A DNA stretch of 64,000 bases from Crossaster papposus (taxonomy: Eukaryota > Echinodermata > Asteroidea > Velatida > Solasteridae). The notes under the pieces were generated by a model. It was not told the origin of the DNA. It saw nothing but the letters and a program-made list of their open reading frames with translations, and ran no database searches. The translations under genes and the position numbers were made by a program. This document shows positions 29,987-42,348 of this stretch, piece by piece; the stretch's first letter is position 1, and each line of letters opens with the position of its first letter. Location of the stretch: positions 868,001 through 932,000 of the forward strand of contig JBAIAA010000653.1 of the NCBI GenBank assembly GCA_037893245.1. Reading direction: 5' to 3'.

Positions 29987-30556
29987 ATGGCCTCCTCTAC
30001 TGCTGTTTCGAAAGCCAAATGTCCGTCCATTCTCCATTTGGTGAAGGTGGCCATCGCCTCTCTAGGGGGCAAAGGTGGCGCCTCGTCACAAGCCATCAAA
30101 AAGTACATCCAGGAAAATTGCGGCGTAGACATCGAGAAGAAGGCCAGAACCATCCGCAATGCTCTGAACTCTGGCGTAGACAAGTGTGAACTTATCCGCA
30201 CCAAGGGTAAGGGGGCCGCGGGCACGTTCAAACTTGACAGCACGAAGGAGAAGGTTGCTGCGAAGGTTGCCAAGGAGAAGGAGAGAGTCAAGGCCAAGAA
30301 AGAGCGGGAAAATATTGCAGAGAAAGCCAAGAAAGCCAAGATCGCCGAGAAAGCAAAGAAAGCCAAGATCGCGGAGAAATCGAAGAAAGCCAAGCCATCC
30401 AAGAAAGTGAAGAAACCCGCTCTAAAGAAGACCGCAAAGAAGGCCGCCAAGAAAACTCCCTCTAAGCCAGCTACAGCCAAACCAACCAAAAAGCCAGCTA
30501 GCAAAAACACATCGGGCAAGCAGAAGAAAGTGCCGGCCAAGCCATCAAAGAAATAA
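29987..30556 (+). CDS. H1: Linker histone H1, copy 14 (consensus)
   Basis: Intact consensus protein, driven only by the proximal promoter elements because of the upstream deletion. It has the silent tcacaag variant seen in copies 1, 3 and 21. Confidence 0.95.
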   Translation: MASSTAVSKAKCPSILHLVKVAIASLGGKGGASSQAIKKYIQENCGVDIEKKARTIRNALNSGVDKCELIRTKGKGAAGTFKLDSTKEKVAAKVAKEKERVKAKKERENIAEKAKKAKIAEKAKKAKIAEKSKKAKPSKKVKKPALKKTAKKAAKKTPSKPATAKPTKKPASKNTSGKQKKVPAKPSKK

Positions 30557-31810
30557 CTGCTCTTCCCGGCACCACCCAAAACCAAAACGGCTCTTTTCAG
30601 AGCCACAACATTAACAAAAGAGATATTCCGTTGTGTTGTTTATGAGTAATGGGCAATTGTTTTAATCTATTGAGCGTTTGATTAATGATGTGTGGTGTAG
30701 TGTTTTTAACCCTGTTACTGAAAAAAACAAAAAAAAAACAAACACTGCGGAATGGGAAACAAGAAACAGAACAGATTAAGGCGAGGGTGCAAAATCAGTG
30801 TGAATTGAACATAAACTGGAAAATGATGATAAAATCAACTTTAATTGTTTGTGTGTCTTAAGCCTCACGGAGAGTCGCAACTATTTTTACCTAGATTGTT
30901 TGAAGTTGGGGCATTGATCACTAAGCGCATCCTTGATGGGGAACGTGTTTGACGTTGCATCATCGGGCGTCGATGAACTGGTGATGGCGCTCTGTTAGCA
31001 GCGCCGCTGCAACGTTGAGGGCGCTACATAACTGTTACGGAACCGTCAAATAATTATTAATAATAATTGTAAAAGAGCATGGATTTTGGCGACTTTAACC
31101 CAATTTTGATGATAGTGAAAACACAGTAGAGGAAATGAGGAGTTAATGGCTGCAAGCTATAAAACAAAGAATTATGTTGAGCACGTAGTATTAGTTCACT
31201 CGAATCCACTCCAACACCAAACCGGTGCGCCAAAACAGGAAAACGGCGCCCATCTAGTAATAATTGTTTGCAATGTTTCGTGGCATGTTTTAACGGTGGT
31301 GAGTTAATCTATTGAGATTTCCTGCCAACATTATGAAGAGAAAATTACCCAGAAGCCGATGAACTACGTTTTCTACTATACAAATATATATATATAAAAC
31401 AATAGTGAAATCAGCAGGAATGGAAAACACAAAGTTATACCGGCAGCTACGTCGTACCAACTCGTTCTAAATTCAGTTATATCAACTGCCGTTTACAAAT
31501 CGTGTACCGTTTGATATCAGCGGAAAGACCAAATTACGTACTAGCTGCTTGACTCACTTTTAAAATCTAAAGCTACGTCTAAAAGTAACAAAACATTAAA
31601 TCAGTTGGAATGGCAAACACACAATTACAAGAAAGTGACGAGAAATGGTCCATCGCTTCTCGGTTGGTTGGGCAGCATGAAAGGGCATTATACTGTTGCG
31701 CGTCCGCAGCGTAAAGTCAAAGGGGCGGACACAATTTTCTACCAAATCATTACTCGCCTTCCAGTTCTAGGATTCGCTCGATTGTTAACAAGAAATCTCG
31801 TAACCAAATA

Positions 31811-32380
31811 ATGGCCTCCTCTACTGCTGTTTCGAAAGCCAAATGTCCGTCCATTCTCCATTTGGTGAAGGTGGCCATCGCCTCTCTAGGGGGCAAAGGT
31901 GGCGCCTCGTCCCAAGCCATCAACAAGTACATCCAGGAAAATTGCGGCGTAGACATCGAGAAGAAGGCCAGAACCATCCGCAATGCTCTGAACTCTGGCG
32001 TAGACAAGTGTGAACTTATCCGCACCAAGGGTAAGGGGGCCGCGGGCACGTTCAAACTTGACAGCACGAAGGAGAAGGTTGCTGCGAAGGTTGCCAAGGA
32101 GAAGGAGAGAGTCAAGGCCAAGAAAGAGCGGGAAAATATTGCAGAGAAAGCCAAGAAAGCCAAGATCGCCGAGAAAGCAAAGAAAGCCAAGATCGCGGAG
32201 AAATCGAAGAAAGCCAAGCCATCCAAGAAAGTGAAGAAACCCGCTCTAAAGAAGACCGCAAAGAAGGCCGCCAAGAAAACTCCCTCTAAGCCAGCTACAG
32301 CCAAACCAACCAAAAAGCCAACTAGCAAAAACACATCGGGCAAGCAGAAGAAAGTGCCGGCCAAGCCATCAAAGAAATAA
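31811..32380 (+). CDS. H1: Linker histone H1, copy 15 (K38N)
   Basis: Intact with K38N and A171T. It shares K38N, the AAAGGGG loss of the upstream ATG and the agctataaaac spacer variant with truncated copy 5, so copy 5 probably derives from a gene like this one. Confidence 0.95.
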   Translation: MASSTAVSKAKCPSILHLVKVAIASLGGKGGASSQAINKYIQENCGVDIEKKARTIRNALNSGVDKCELIRTKGKGAAGTFKLDSTKEKVAAKVAKEKERVKAKKERENIAEKAKKAKIAEKAKKAKIAEKSKKAKPSKKVKKPALKKTAKKAAKKTPSKPATAKPTKKPTSKNTSGKQKKVPAKPSKK

Positions 32381-33634
32381 CTGCTCTTCCCGGCACCACC
32401 CAAAACCAAAACGGCTCTTTTCAGAGCCACAACATTAACAAAAGAGATATTCCGTTGTGTTGTTTATGAGTAATGGGCAATTGTTTTAATCTATTGAGCG
32501 TTTGATTAATGATGTGTGGTGTAGTGTTTTTAACCCTGTTACTGAAAAAAACAAAACACAAACAAACACTGCGGAATGGGAAACAAGAAACAGAACAGAT
32601 TAAGGCGAGGGTGCAAAATCAGTGTGAATTGAACATAAACTGGAAAATGATGATAAAATCAACTTTAATTGTTTGTGTGTCTTAAGCCTCACGGAGAGTC
32701 GCAACTATTTTTACCTAGATTGTTTGAAGTTGGGGCATTGATCACTAAGCGCATCCTTGATGGGGAACGTGTTTGACGTTGCATCATCGGGCGTCGATGA
32801 ACTGGTGATGGCGCTCTGTTAGCAGCGCCGCTGCAACGTTGAGGGCGCTACATAACTGTTACGGAACCGTCAAATAATTATTAATAATAATTGTAAAAGA
32901 GCATGGATTTTGGCGACTTTAACCCAATTTTGATGATAGTGAAAACACAGTAGAGGAAATGAGGAGTTAATGGCTGCAAGCTTTAAAACAAAGAATTATG
33001 TTGAGCACGTAGTATTAGTTCACTCGAATCCACTCCAACACCAAACCGGTGCGCCAAAACAGGAAAACGGCGCCCATCTAGTAATAATTGTTTGCAATGT
33101 TTCGTGGCATGTTTTAACGGTGGTGAGTTAATCTATTGAGATTTCCTGCCAACATTATGAAGAGAAAATTACCCAGAAGCCGATGAACTACGTTTTGTAC
33201 TATACAAATATATATATATAAAACAATAGTGAAATCAGCAGGAATGGAAAACACAAAGTTATACCGGCAGCTACGTCGTACCAACTCGTTCTAAATTCAG
33301 TTATATCAACTGCCGTTTACAAATCGTGTACCGTTTGATATCAGCGGAAAGACCAAATTACGTACTAGCTGCTTGACTCACTTTTAAAATCTAAAGCTAC
33401 GTCTAAAAGTAACAAAACATTAAATCAGTTGGAATGGCAAACACACAATTACAAGAAAGTGACGAGAAATGGTCCATCGCTTCTCGGTTGGTTGGGCAGC
33501 ATGAAAGGGCATTATACTGTTGCGCGTCCGCAGCGTAAAGTCAAATGGGCGGACACAATTTTCTACCAAATCATTACTCGCCTTCCAGTTCTAGGATTCG
33601 CTCGATTGTTAACAAGAAATCTCGTAACCAAATA

Positions 33635-34204
33635 ATGGCCTCCTCTACTGCTGTTTCGAAAGCCAAATGTCCGTCCATTCTCCATTTGGTGAAGGTGGCC
33701 ATCGCCTCTCTAGGGGGCAAAGGTGGCGCCTTGTCCCAAGCCATCAAAAAGTACATCCAGGAAAATTGCGGCGTAGACATCGAGAAGAAGGCCAGAACCA
33801 TCCGCAATGCTCTGAACTCTGGCGTAGACAAGTGTGAACTTATCCGCACCAAGGGTAAGGGGGCCGCGGGCACGTTCAAACTTGACAGCACGAAGGAGAA
33901 GGTTGCTGCGAAGGTTGCCAAGGAGAAGGAGAGAGACAAGGCCAAGAAAGAGCGGGAAAATATTGCAGAGAAAGCCAAGAAAGCCAAGATCGCCGAGAAA
34001 GCAAAGAAAGCCAAGATCGCGGAGAAATCGAAGAAAGCCAAGCCATCCAAGAAAGTGAAGAAACCCGCTCTAAAGGAGACCGCAAAGAAGGCCGCCAAGA
34101 AAACTCCCTCTAAGCCAGCTACAGCCAAACCAACCAAAAAGCCAGCTAGCAAAAACACATCGGGCAAGCAGAAGAAAGTGCCGGCCAAGCCATCAAAGAA
34201 ATAA
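33635..34204 (+). CDS. H1: Linker histone H1, copy 16 (S33L type)
   Basis: Intact with S33L, V101D and K148E, the same protein as copy 10. The spacer after it matches the one after copy 10. Confidence 0.95.
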   Translation: MASSTAVSKAKCPSILHLVKVAIASLGGKGGALSQAIKKYIQENCGVDIEKKARTIRNALNSGVDKCELIRTKGKGAAGTFKLDSTKEKVAAKVAKEKERDKAKKERENIAEKAKKAKIAEKAKKAKIAEKSKKAKPSKKVKKPALKETAKKAAKKTPSKPATAKPTKKPASKNTSGKQKKVPAKPSKK

Positions 34205-35458
34205 CTGCTCTTCCCGGCACCACCCAAAACCAAAACGGCTCTTTTCAGAGCCACAACATTAACAAAAGAGATATTCCGTTGTGTTGTTTATGAGTAATGG
34301 GCAATTGTTTTAATCTATTGAGCGTTTGATTAATGATGTGTGGTGTAGTGTTTTTAACCCTGTTACTGAAAAAAACAAAACACAAACAAACACTGCGGAA
34401 TGGGAAACAAGAAACAGAACAGATTAAGGCGAGGGTGCAAAATCAGTGTGAATTGAACATAAACTGGAAAATGATGATAAAATCAACTTTAATTGTTTGT
34501 GTGTCTTAAGCCTCACGGAGAGTCGCAACTATTTTTACCTAGATTGTTTGAAGTTGGGGCATTGATCACTAAGCGCATCCTTGATGGGGAACGTGTTTGA
34601 CGTTGCATCATCGGGCGTCGATGAACTGGTGATGGCGCTCTGTTAGCAGCGCCGCTGCAACGTTGAGGGCGCTACATAACTGTTACGGAACCGTCAAATA
34701 ATTATTAACAATAATTGTAAAAGAGCATGGATTTTGGCGACTTTAACCCAATTTTGATGATAGTGAAAACACAGTAGAGGAAATGAGGAGTTAATGGCTG
34801 CAAGCTTTAAAACAAAGAATTATGTTGAGCACGTAGTATTAGTTCACTTGAATCCACTCCAACACCAAACCGGTGCGCCAAAACAGGAAAACGGCGCCCA
34901 TCTAGTAATAATTGTTTGCAATGTTTCGTGGCATGTTTTAACGGTGGTGAGTTAATCTATTGAGATTTCCTGCCAACATTATGAAGAGAAAATTACCCAG
35001 AAGCCGATGAACTACGTTTTTTACTATACAAATATATATATATAAAACAATAGTGAAATAAGCAGGAATGGAAAACACAAAGTTATACCGGCAGCTACGT
35101 GGTACCAACTAGTTCTAAATTCAGTTATATCAACTGCCGTTTACAAATCGTGTACCGTTTGATATCAGCGGAAAGACCAAATTACGTACTAGCTGCTTGA
35201 CTCACTTTTAAAATCTAAAGCTACGTCTAAAAGTAACAAAACATTAAATCAGTTGGAATGGCAAACACACAATTACAAGAAATTGACGAGAAATGGTCCA
35301 TCGCTTCTCGGTTGGTTGGGCAGCATGAAAGGGCATTATACTGTTGCGCGTCCGCAGCGTAAAGTCAAATGGGCGGACACAATTTTCTACCAAATCATTA
35401 CTCGCCTTCCAGTTCTAGGATTCGCTCGATTGTTAACAAGAAATCTCGTAACCAAATA

Positions 35459-36028
35459 ATGGCCTCCTCTACTGCTGTTTCGAAAGCCAAATGTCCGTCC
35501 ATTCTCCATTTGGTGAAGGTGGCCATCGCCTCTCTAGGGGGCAAAGGTGGCGCCTCGTCCCAAGCCATCAAAAAGTACATCCAGGAAAATTGCGACGTAG
35601 ACATCGAGAAGAAGGCCAGAACCATCCGCAATGCTCTGAACTCTGGCGTAGACAAGTGTGAACTTATCCGCACGAAGGGTAAGGGGGCCGCGGGCACGTT
35701 CAAACTTGACAGCACGAAGGAGAAGGTTGCTGCGAAGGTTGCCAAGGAGAAGGAGAGAGTCAAGGCCAAGAAAGAGCGGGAAAATATTGCAGAGAAAGCC
35801 AAGAAAGCCAAGATCGCCGAGAAAGCAAAGAAAGCCAAGATCGCGGAGAAATCGAAGAAAGCCAAGCCATCCAAGAAAGTGAAGAAACCCGCTCTAAAGA
35901 AGACCGCAAAGAAGGCCGCCAAGAAAACTCCCTCTAAGCCAGCTACAGCCAAACCAACCAAAAAGCCAGCTAGCAAAAACACATCGGGCAAGCAGAAGAA
36001 AGTGCCGGCCAAGCCATCAAAGAAATAA
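35459..36028 (+). CDS. H1: Linker histone H1, copy 17 (G46D)
   Basis: Intact with G46D as in copy 12 but with Arg57 kept. Its upstream spacer is of the copy 11 type, so a crossover lies between about 35115 and 35282, near the H1-box interval. Confidence 0.95.
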   Translation: MASSTAVSKAKCPSILHLVKVAIASLGGKGGASSQAIKKYIQENCDVDIEKKARTIRNALNSGVDKCELIRTKGKGAAGTFKLDSTKEKVAAKVAKEKERVKAKKERENIAEKAKKAKIAEKAKKAKIAEKSKKAKPSKKVKKPALKKTAKKAAKKTPSKPATAKPTKKPASKNTSGKQKKVPAKPSKK

Positions 36029-37282
36029 CTGCTCTTCCCGGCACCACCCAAAACCAAAACGGCTCTTTTCAGAGCCACAACATTAACAAAAGAGATATTC
36101 CGTTGTGTTGTTTATGAGTAATGGGCAATTGTTTTAATCTATTGAGCGTTTGATTAATGATGTGTGGTGTAGTGTTTTTAACCCTGTTACTGAAAAAACC
36201 AAAACACAAACAAACACTGCGGAATGGGAAACAAGAAACAGAACAGATTAATGCGAGGGTGCAAAATCAGTGTGAATTGAACATAAACTGGAAAATGATG
36301 ATAAAATCAACTTTAATTGTTTGTGTGTCTTAAGCGTCACGGAGAGTCGCAACTATTTTTACCTAGATTGTTTGAAGTTGGGGCATTGATCACTAAGCGC
36401 ATCCTTGATGGGGAACGTGTTTGACGTTGCATCATCGGGCGTCGATGAACTGGTGATGGCGCTCTGTTAGCAGCGCCGCTGCAACGTTGAGGGCGCTACA
36501 TAACTGTTACGGAACCGTCAAATAATTATTAATAATAATTGTAAAAGAGCATGGATTTTGGCGACTTTAACCCAATTTTGATGATAGTGAAAACACAGTA
36601 GAGGAAATGAGGAGTTAATGGCTGCAAGCTTTAAAACAAAGAATTATGTTGAGCACGTAGTATTAGTTCACTCGAATCCACTCCAACACCAAACCGGTGC
36701 GCCAAAACAGGAAAACGGCGCCCATCTAGTAATAATTGTTTGCAATGTTTCGTGGCATGTTTTAACGGTGGTGAGTTAATCTATTGAGATTTCCTGCCAA
36801 CATTATGAAGAGAAAATTACCCAGAAGCCGATGAACTACGTTTTGTACTATACAAATATATATATATAAAACAATAGTGAAATCAGCAGGAATGGAAAAC
36901 ACAAAGTTATACCGGCAGCTACGTCGTACCAACTCGTTCTAAATTCAGTTATATCAACTGCCGTTTACAAATCGTGTACCGTTTGATATCAGCGGAAAGA
37001 CCAAATTACGTACTAGCTGCTTGACTCACTTTTAAAATCTAAAGCTACGTCTAAAAGTAACAAAACATTAAATCAGTTGGAATGGCAAACACACAATTAC
37101 AAGAAAGTGACGAGAAATGGTCCATCGCTTCTCGGTTGGTTGGGCAGCATGAAAGGGCATTATACTGTTGCGCGTCCGCAGCGTAAAGTCAAATGGGCGG
37201 ACACAATTTTCTACCAAATCATTACTCGCCTTCCAGTTCTAGGATTCGCTCGATTGTTAACAAGAAATCTCGTAACCAAATA

Positions 37283-37852
37283 ATGGCCTCCTCTACTGCT
37301 GTTTCGAAAGCCAAATGTCCGTCCATTCTCCATTTGGTGAAGGTGGCCATCGCCTCTCTAGGGGGCAAAGGTGGCGCCTTGTCCCAAGCCATCAAAAAGT
37401 ACATCCAGGAAAATTGCGGCGTAGACATCGAGAAGAAGGCCAGAACCATCCGCAATGCTCTGAACTCTGGCGTAGACAAGTGTGAACTTATCCGCACCAA
37501 GGGTAAGGGGGCCGCGGGCACGTTCAAACTTGACAGCACGAAGGAGAAGGTTGCTGCGAAGGTTGCCAAGGAGAAGGAGAGAGACAAGGCCAAGAAAGAG
37601 CGGGAAAATATTGCAGAGAAAGCCAAGAAAGCCAAGATCGCCGAGAAAGCAAAGAAAGCCAAGATCGCGGAGAAATCGAAGAAAGCCAAGCCATCCAAGA
37701 AAGTGAAGAAACCCGCTCTAAAGGAGACCGCAAAGAAGGCCGCCAAGAAAACTCCCTCTAAGCCAGCTACAGCCAAACCAACCAAAAAGCCAGCTAGCAA
37801 AAACACATCGGGCAAGCAGAAGAAAGTGCCGGCCAAGCCATCAAAGAAATAA
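37283..37852 (+). CDS. H1: Linker histone H1, copy 18 (S33L type)
   Basis: Intact with S33L, V101D and K148E. The downstream spacer has the aaaaaaccaaaac tract shared with copies 13, 19 and 20. Confidence 0.95.
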   Translation: MASSTAVSKAKCPSILHLVKVAIASLGGKGGALSQAIKKYIQENCGVDIEKKARTIRNALNSGVDKCELIRTKGKGAAGTFKLDSTKEKVAAKVAKEKERDKAKKERENIAEKAKKAKIAEKAKKAKIAEKSKKAKPSKKVKKPALKETAKKAAKKTPSKPATAKPTKKPASKNTSGKQKKVPAKPSKK

Positions 37853-39106
37853 CTGCTCTTCCCGGCACCACCCAAAACCAAAACGGCTCTTTTCAGAGCC
37901 ACAACATTAACAAAAGAGATATTCCGTTGTGTTGTTTATGAGTAATGGGCAATTGTTTTAATCTATTGAGCGTTTGATTAATGATGTGTGGTGTAGTGTT
38001 TTTAACCCTGTTACTGAAAAAACCAAAACACAAACAAACACTGCGGAATGGGAAACAAGAAACAGAACAGATTAAGGCGAGGGTGCAAAATCAGTGTGAA
38101 TTGAACATAAACTGGAAAATGATGATAAAATCAACTTTAATTGTTTGTGTGTCTTAAGCCTCACGGAGAGTCGCAACTATTTTTACCTAGATTGTTTGAA
38201 GTTGGGGCATTGATCACTAAGCGCATCCTTGATGGGGAACGTGTTTGACGTTGCATCATCGGGCGTCGATGAACTGGTGATGGCGCTCTGTTAGCAGCGC
38301 CGCTGCAACGTTGAGGGCGCTACATAACTGTTACGGAACCGTCAAATAATTATTAATAATAATTGTAAAAGAGCATGGATTTTGGCGACTTTAACCCAAT
38401 TTTGATGATAGTGAAAACACAGTAGAGGAAATGAGGAGTTAATGGCTGCAAGCTTTAAAACAAAGAATTATGTTGAGCACGTAGTATTAGTTCACTTGAA
38501 TCCACTCCAACACCAAACCGGTGCGCCAAAACAGGAAAACGGCGCCCATCTAGTAATAATTGTTTGCAATGTTTCGTGGCATGTTTTAACGGTGGTGAGT
38601 TAATCTATTGAGATTTCCTGCCAACATTATGAAGAGAAAATTACCCAGAAGCCGATGAACTACGTTTTTTACTATACAAATATATATATATAAAACAATA
38701 GTGAAATAAGCAGGAATGGAAAACACAAAGTTATACCGGCAGCTACGTCGTACCAACTCGTTCTAAATTCAGTTATATCAACTGCCGTTTACAAATCGTG
38801 TACCGTTTGATATCAGCGGAAAGACCAAATTACGTACTAGCTGCTTGACTCACTTTTAAAATCTAAAGCTACGTCTAAAAGTAACAAAACATTAAATCAG
38901 TTGGAATGGCAAACACACAATTACAAGAAATTGACGAGAAATGGTCCATCGCTTCTCGGTTGGTTGGGCAGCATGAAAGGGCATTATACTGTTGCGCGTC
39001 CGCAGCGTAAAGTCAAATGGGCGGACACAATTTTCTACCAAATCATTACTCGCCTTCCAGTTCTAGGATTCGCTCGATTGTTAACAAGAAATCTCGTAAC
39101 CAAATA

Positions 39107-39676
39107 ATGGCCTCCTCCACTGCTGTTTCGAAAGCCAAATGTCCGTCCATTCTCCATTTGGTGAAGGTGGCCATCGCCTCTCTAGGGGGCAAAGGTGGCG
39201 CCTTGTCCCAAGCCATCAAAAAGTACATCCAGGAAAATTGCGGCGTAGACATCGAGAAGAAGGCCAGAACCATCCGCAATGCTCTGAACTCTGGCGTAGA
39301 CAAGTGTGAACTTATCCGCACCAAGGGTAAGGGGGCCGCGGGCACGTTCAAACTTGACAGCACGAAGGAGAAGGTTGCTGCGAAGGTTGCCAAGGAGAAG
39401 GAGAGAGACAAGGCCAAGAAAGAGCGGGAAAATATTGCAGAGAAAGCCAAGAAAGCCAAGATCGCCGAGAAAGCAAAGAAAGCCAAGATCGCGGAGAAAT
39501 CGAAGAAAGCCAAGCCATCCAAGAAAGTGAAGAAACCCGCTCTAAAGGAGACCGCAAAGAAGGCCGCCAAGAAAACTCCCTCTAAGCCAGCTACAGCCAA
39601 ACCAACCAAAAAGCCAGCTAGCAAAAACACATCGGGCAAGCAGAAGAAAGTGCCGGCCAAGCCATCAAAGAAATAA
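39107..39676 (+). CDS. H1: Linker histone H1, copy 19 (S33L type)
   Basis: Intact with S33L, V101D and K148E, plus the silent TCC codon. The stem-loop is normal, unlike in the otherwise similar copy 20. Confidence 0.95.
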   Translation: MASSTAVSKAKCPSILHLVKVAIASLGGKGGALSQAIKKYIQENCGVDIEKKARTIRNALNSGVDKCELIRTKGKGAAGTFKLDSTKEKVAAKVAKEKERDKAKKERENIAEKAKKAKIAEKAKKAKIAEKSKKAKPSKKVKKPALKETAKKAAKKTPSKPATAKPTKKPASKNTSGKQKKVPAKPSKK

Positions 39677-40930
39677 CTGCTCTTCCCGGCACCACCCAAA
39701 ACCAAAACGGCTCTTTTCAGAGCCACAACATTAACAAAAGAGATATTCCGTTGTGTTGTTTATGAGTAATGGGCAATTGTTTTAATCTATTGAGCGTTTG
39801 ATTAATGATGTGTGGTGTAGTGTTTTTAACCCTGTTACTGAAAAAACCAAAACACAAACAAACACTGCGGAATGGGAAACAAGAAACAGAACAGATTAAG
39901 GCGAGGGTGCAAAATCAGTGTGAATTGAACATAAACTGGAAAATGATGATAAAATCAACTTTAATTGTTTGTGTGTCTTAAGCCTCACGGAGAGTCGCAA
40001 CTATTTTTACCTAGATTGTTTGAAGTTGGGGCATTGATCACTAAGCGCATCCTTGATGGGGAACGTGTTTGACGTTGCATCATCGGGCGTCGATGAACTG
40101 GTGATGGCGCTCTGTTAGCAGCGCCGCTGCAACGTTGAGGGCGCTACATAACTGTTACGGAACCGTCAAATAATTATTAATAATAATTGTAAAAGAGCAT
40201 GGATTTTGGCGACTTTAACCCAATTTTGATGATAGTGAAAACACAGTAGAGGAAATGAGGAGTTAATGGCTGCAAGCTTTAAAACAAAGAATTATGTTGA
40301 GCACGTAGTATTAGTTCACTTGAATCCACTCCAACACCAAACCGGTGCGCCAAAACAGGAAAACGGCGCCCATCTAGTAATAATTGTTTGCAATGTTTCG
40401 TGGCATGTTTTAACGGTGGTGAGTTAATCTATTGAGATTTCCTGCCAACATTATGAAGAGAAAATTACCCAGAAGCCGATGAACTACGTTTTTTACTATA
40501 CAAATATATATATATAAAACAATAGTGAAATAAGCAGGAATGGAAAACACAAAGTTATACCGGCAGCTACGTCGTACCAACTCGTTCTAAATTCAGTTAT
40601 ATCAACTGCCGTTTACAAATCGTGTACCGTTTGATATCAGCGGAAAGACCAAATTACGTACTAGCTGCTTGACTCACTTTTAAAATCTAAAGCTACGTCT
40701 AAAAGTAACAAAACATTAAATCAGTTGGAATGGCAAACACACAATTACAAGAAATTGACGAGAAATGGTCCATCGCTTCTCGGTTGGTTGGGCAGCATGA
40801 AAGGGCATTATACTGTTGCGCGTCCGCAGCGTAAAGTCAAATGGGCGGACACAATTTTCTACCAAATCATTACTCGCCTTCCAGTTCTAGGATTCGCTCG
40901 ATTGTTAACAAGAAATCTCGTAACCAAATA

Positions 40931-41500
40931 ATGGCCTCCTCCACTGCTGTTTCGAAAGCCAAATGTCCGTCCATTCTCCATTTGGTGAAGGTGGCCATCG
41001 CCTCTCTAGGGGGCAAAGGTGGCGCCTTGTCCCAAGCCATCAAAAAGTACATCCAGGAAAATTGCGGCGTAGACATCGAGAAGAAGGCCAGAACCATCCG
41101 CAATGCTCTGAACTCTGGCGTAGACAAGTGTGAACTTATCCGCACCAAGGGTAAGGGGGCCGCGGGCACGTTCAAACTTGACAGCACGAAGGAGAAGGTT
41201 GCTGCGAAGGTTGCCAAGGAGAAGGAGAGAGTCAAGGCCAAGAAAGAGCGGGAAAATATTGCAGAGAAAGCCAAGAAAGCCAAGATCGCCGAGAAAGCAA
41301 AGAAAGCCAAGATCGCGGAGAAATCGAAGAAAGCCAAGCCATCCAAGAAAGTGAAGAAACCCGCTCTAAAGAAGACCGCAAAGAAGGCCGCCAAGAAAAC
41401 TCCCTCTAAGCCAGCTACAGCCAAACCAACCAAAAAGCCAGCTAGCAAAAACACATCGGGCAAGCAGAAGAAAGTGCCGGCCAAGCCATCAAAGAAATAA
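40931..41500 (+). CDS. H1: Linker histone H1, copy 20 (S33L only)
   Basis: Intact with S33L and consensus residues elsewhere. It has the damaged GGCTTA stem-loop and precedes the second 1418-bp unit, exactly as copy 13 does 12,362 bp upstream. Confidence 0.94.
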   Translation: MASSTAVSKAKCPSILHLVKVAIASLGGKGGALSQAIKKYIQENCGVDIEKKARTIRNALNSGVDKCELIRTKGKGAAGTFKLDSTKEKVAAKVAKEKERVKAKKERENIAEKAKKAKIAEKAKKAKIAEKSKKAKPSKKVKKPALKKTAKKAAKKTPSKPATAKPTKKPASKNTSGKQKKVPAKPSKK

Positions 41501-41532
41501 CTGCTCTTCCCGGCACCACCCAAAACCAAAAC

Positions 41533-41548
41533 GGCTTATTTCAGAGCC
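41533..41548 (+). terminator. Damaged histone stem-loop of copy 20
   Basis: It has the same GGCTTA arm as copy 13, and so was inherited in the duplicated block. Confidence 0.85.
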
Positions 41549-42348
41549 ACAACATTAACAAAAGAGATATTCCGTTGTGTTGTTTATGAGTAATGGGCAA
41601 TTGTTTTAATCTATTGAGCGTTTGATTAATGATGTGTGGTGTAGTGTTTTTAACCCTGTTACTGAAAAAACCAAAACACAAACAAACACTGCGGAATGGG
41701 AAACAAGAAACAGAACAGATTAAGGCGAGGGTGCAAAATCAGTGTGAATTGAACATAAACTGGAAAATGATGATAAAATCAACTTTAATTGTTTGTGTGT
41801 CTTAAGCCTCACGGAGAGTCGCAACTATTTTTACCTAGATTGTTTGAAGTTGGGGCATTGATCACTAAGCGCATCCTTGATGGGGAACGTGTTTGACGTT
41901 GCATCATCGGGCGTCGATGAACTGGTGATGGCGCTCTGTTAGCAGCGCCGCTGCAACGTTGAGGGCGCTACATAACTGTTACGGAACCGTCAAATAATTA
42001 TTAATAATAATTGTAAAAGAGCATGGATTTTGGCGACTTTAACCCAATTTTGATGATAGTGAAAACACAGTAGAGGAAATGAGGAGTTAATGGCTGCAAG
42101 CTTTAAAACAAAGAATTATGTTGAGCACGTAGTATTAGTTCATTGGAATGGCAAACACACAATTACAAGAAAGTGACGAGAAATGGTCCATCGCTTCTCG
42201 GTTGGTTGGGCAGCATGAAAGGGCATTATACTGTTGCGCGTCCGCAGCGTAAAGTCAAATGGGCGGACACAATTTTCTACCAAATCATTACTCGCCTTCC
42301 AGTTCTAGGATTCGCTCGATTGTTAACAAGAAATCTCGTAACCAAATA
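41549..42348 (+). other. Spacer with 406-bp promoter deletion before copy 21
   Basis: The junction gtattagttca/ttggaatggc is identical to that before copy 14, so there was a single deletion event later multiplied. Confidence 0.85.
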
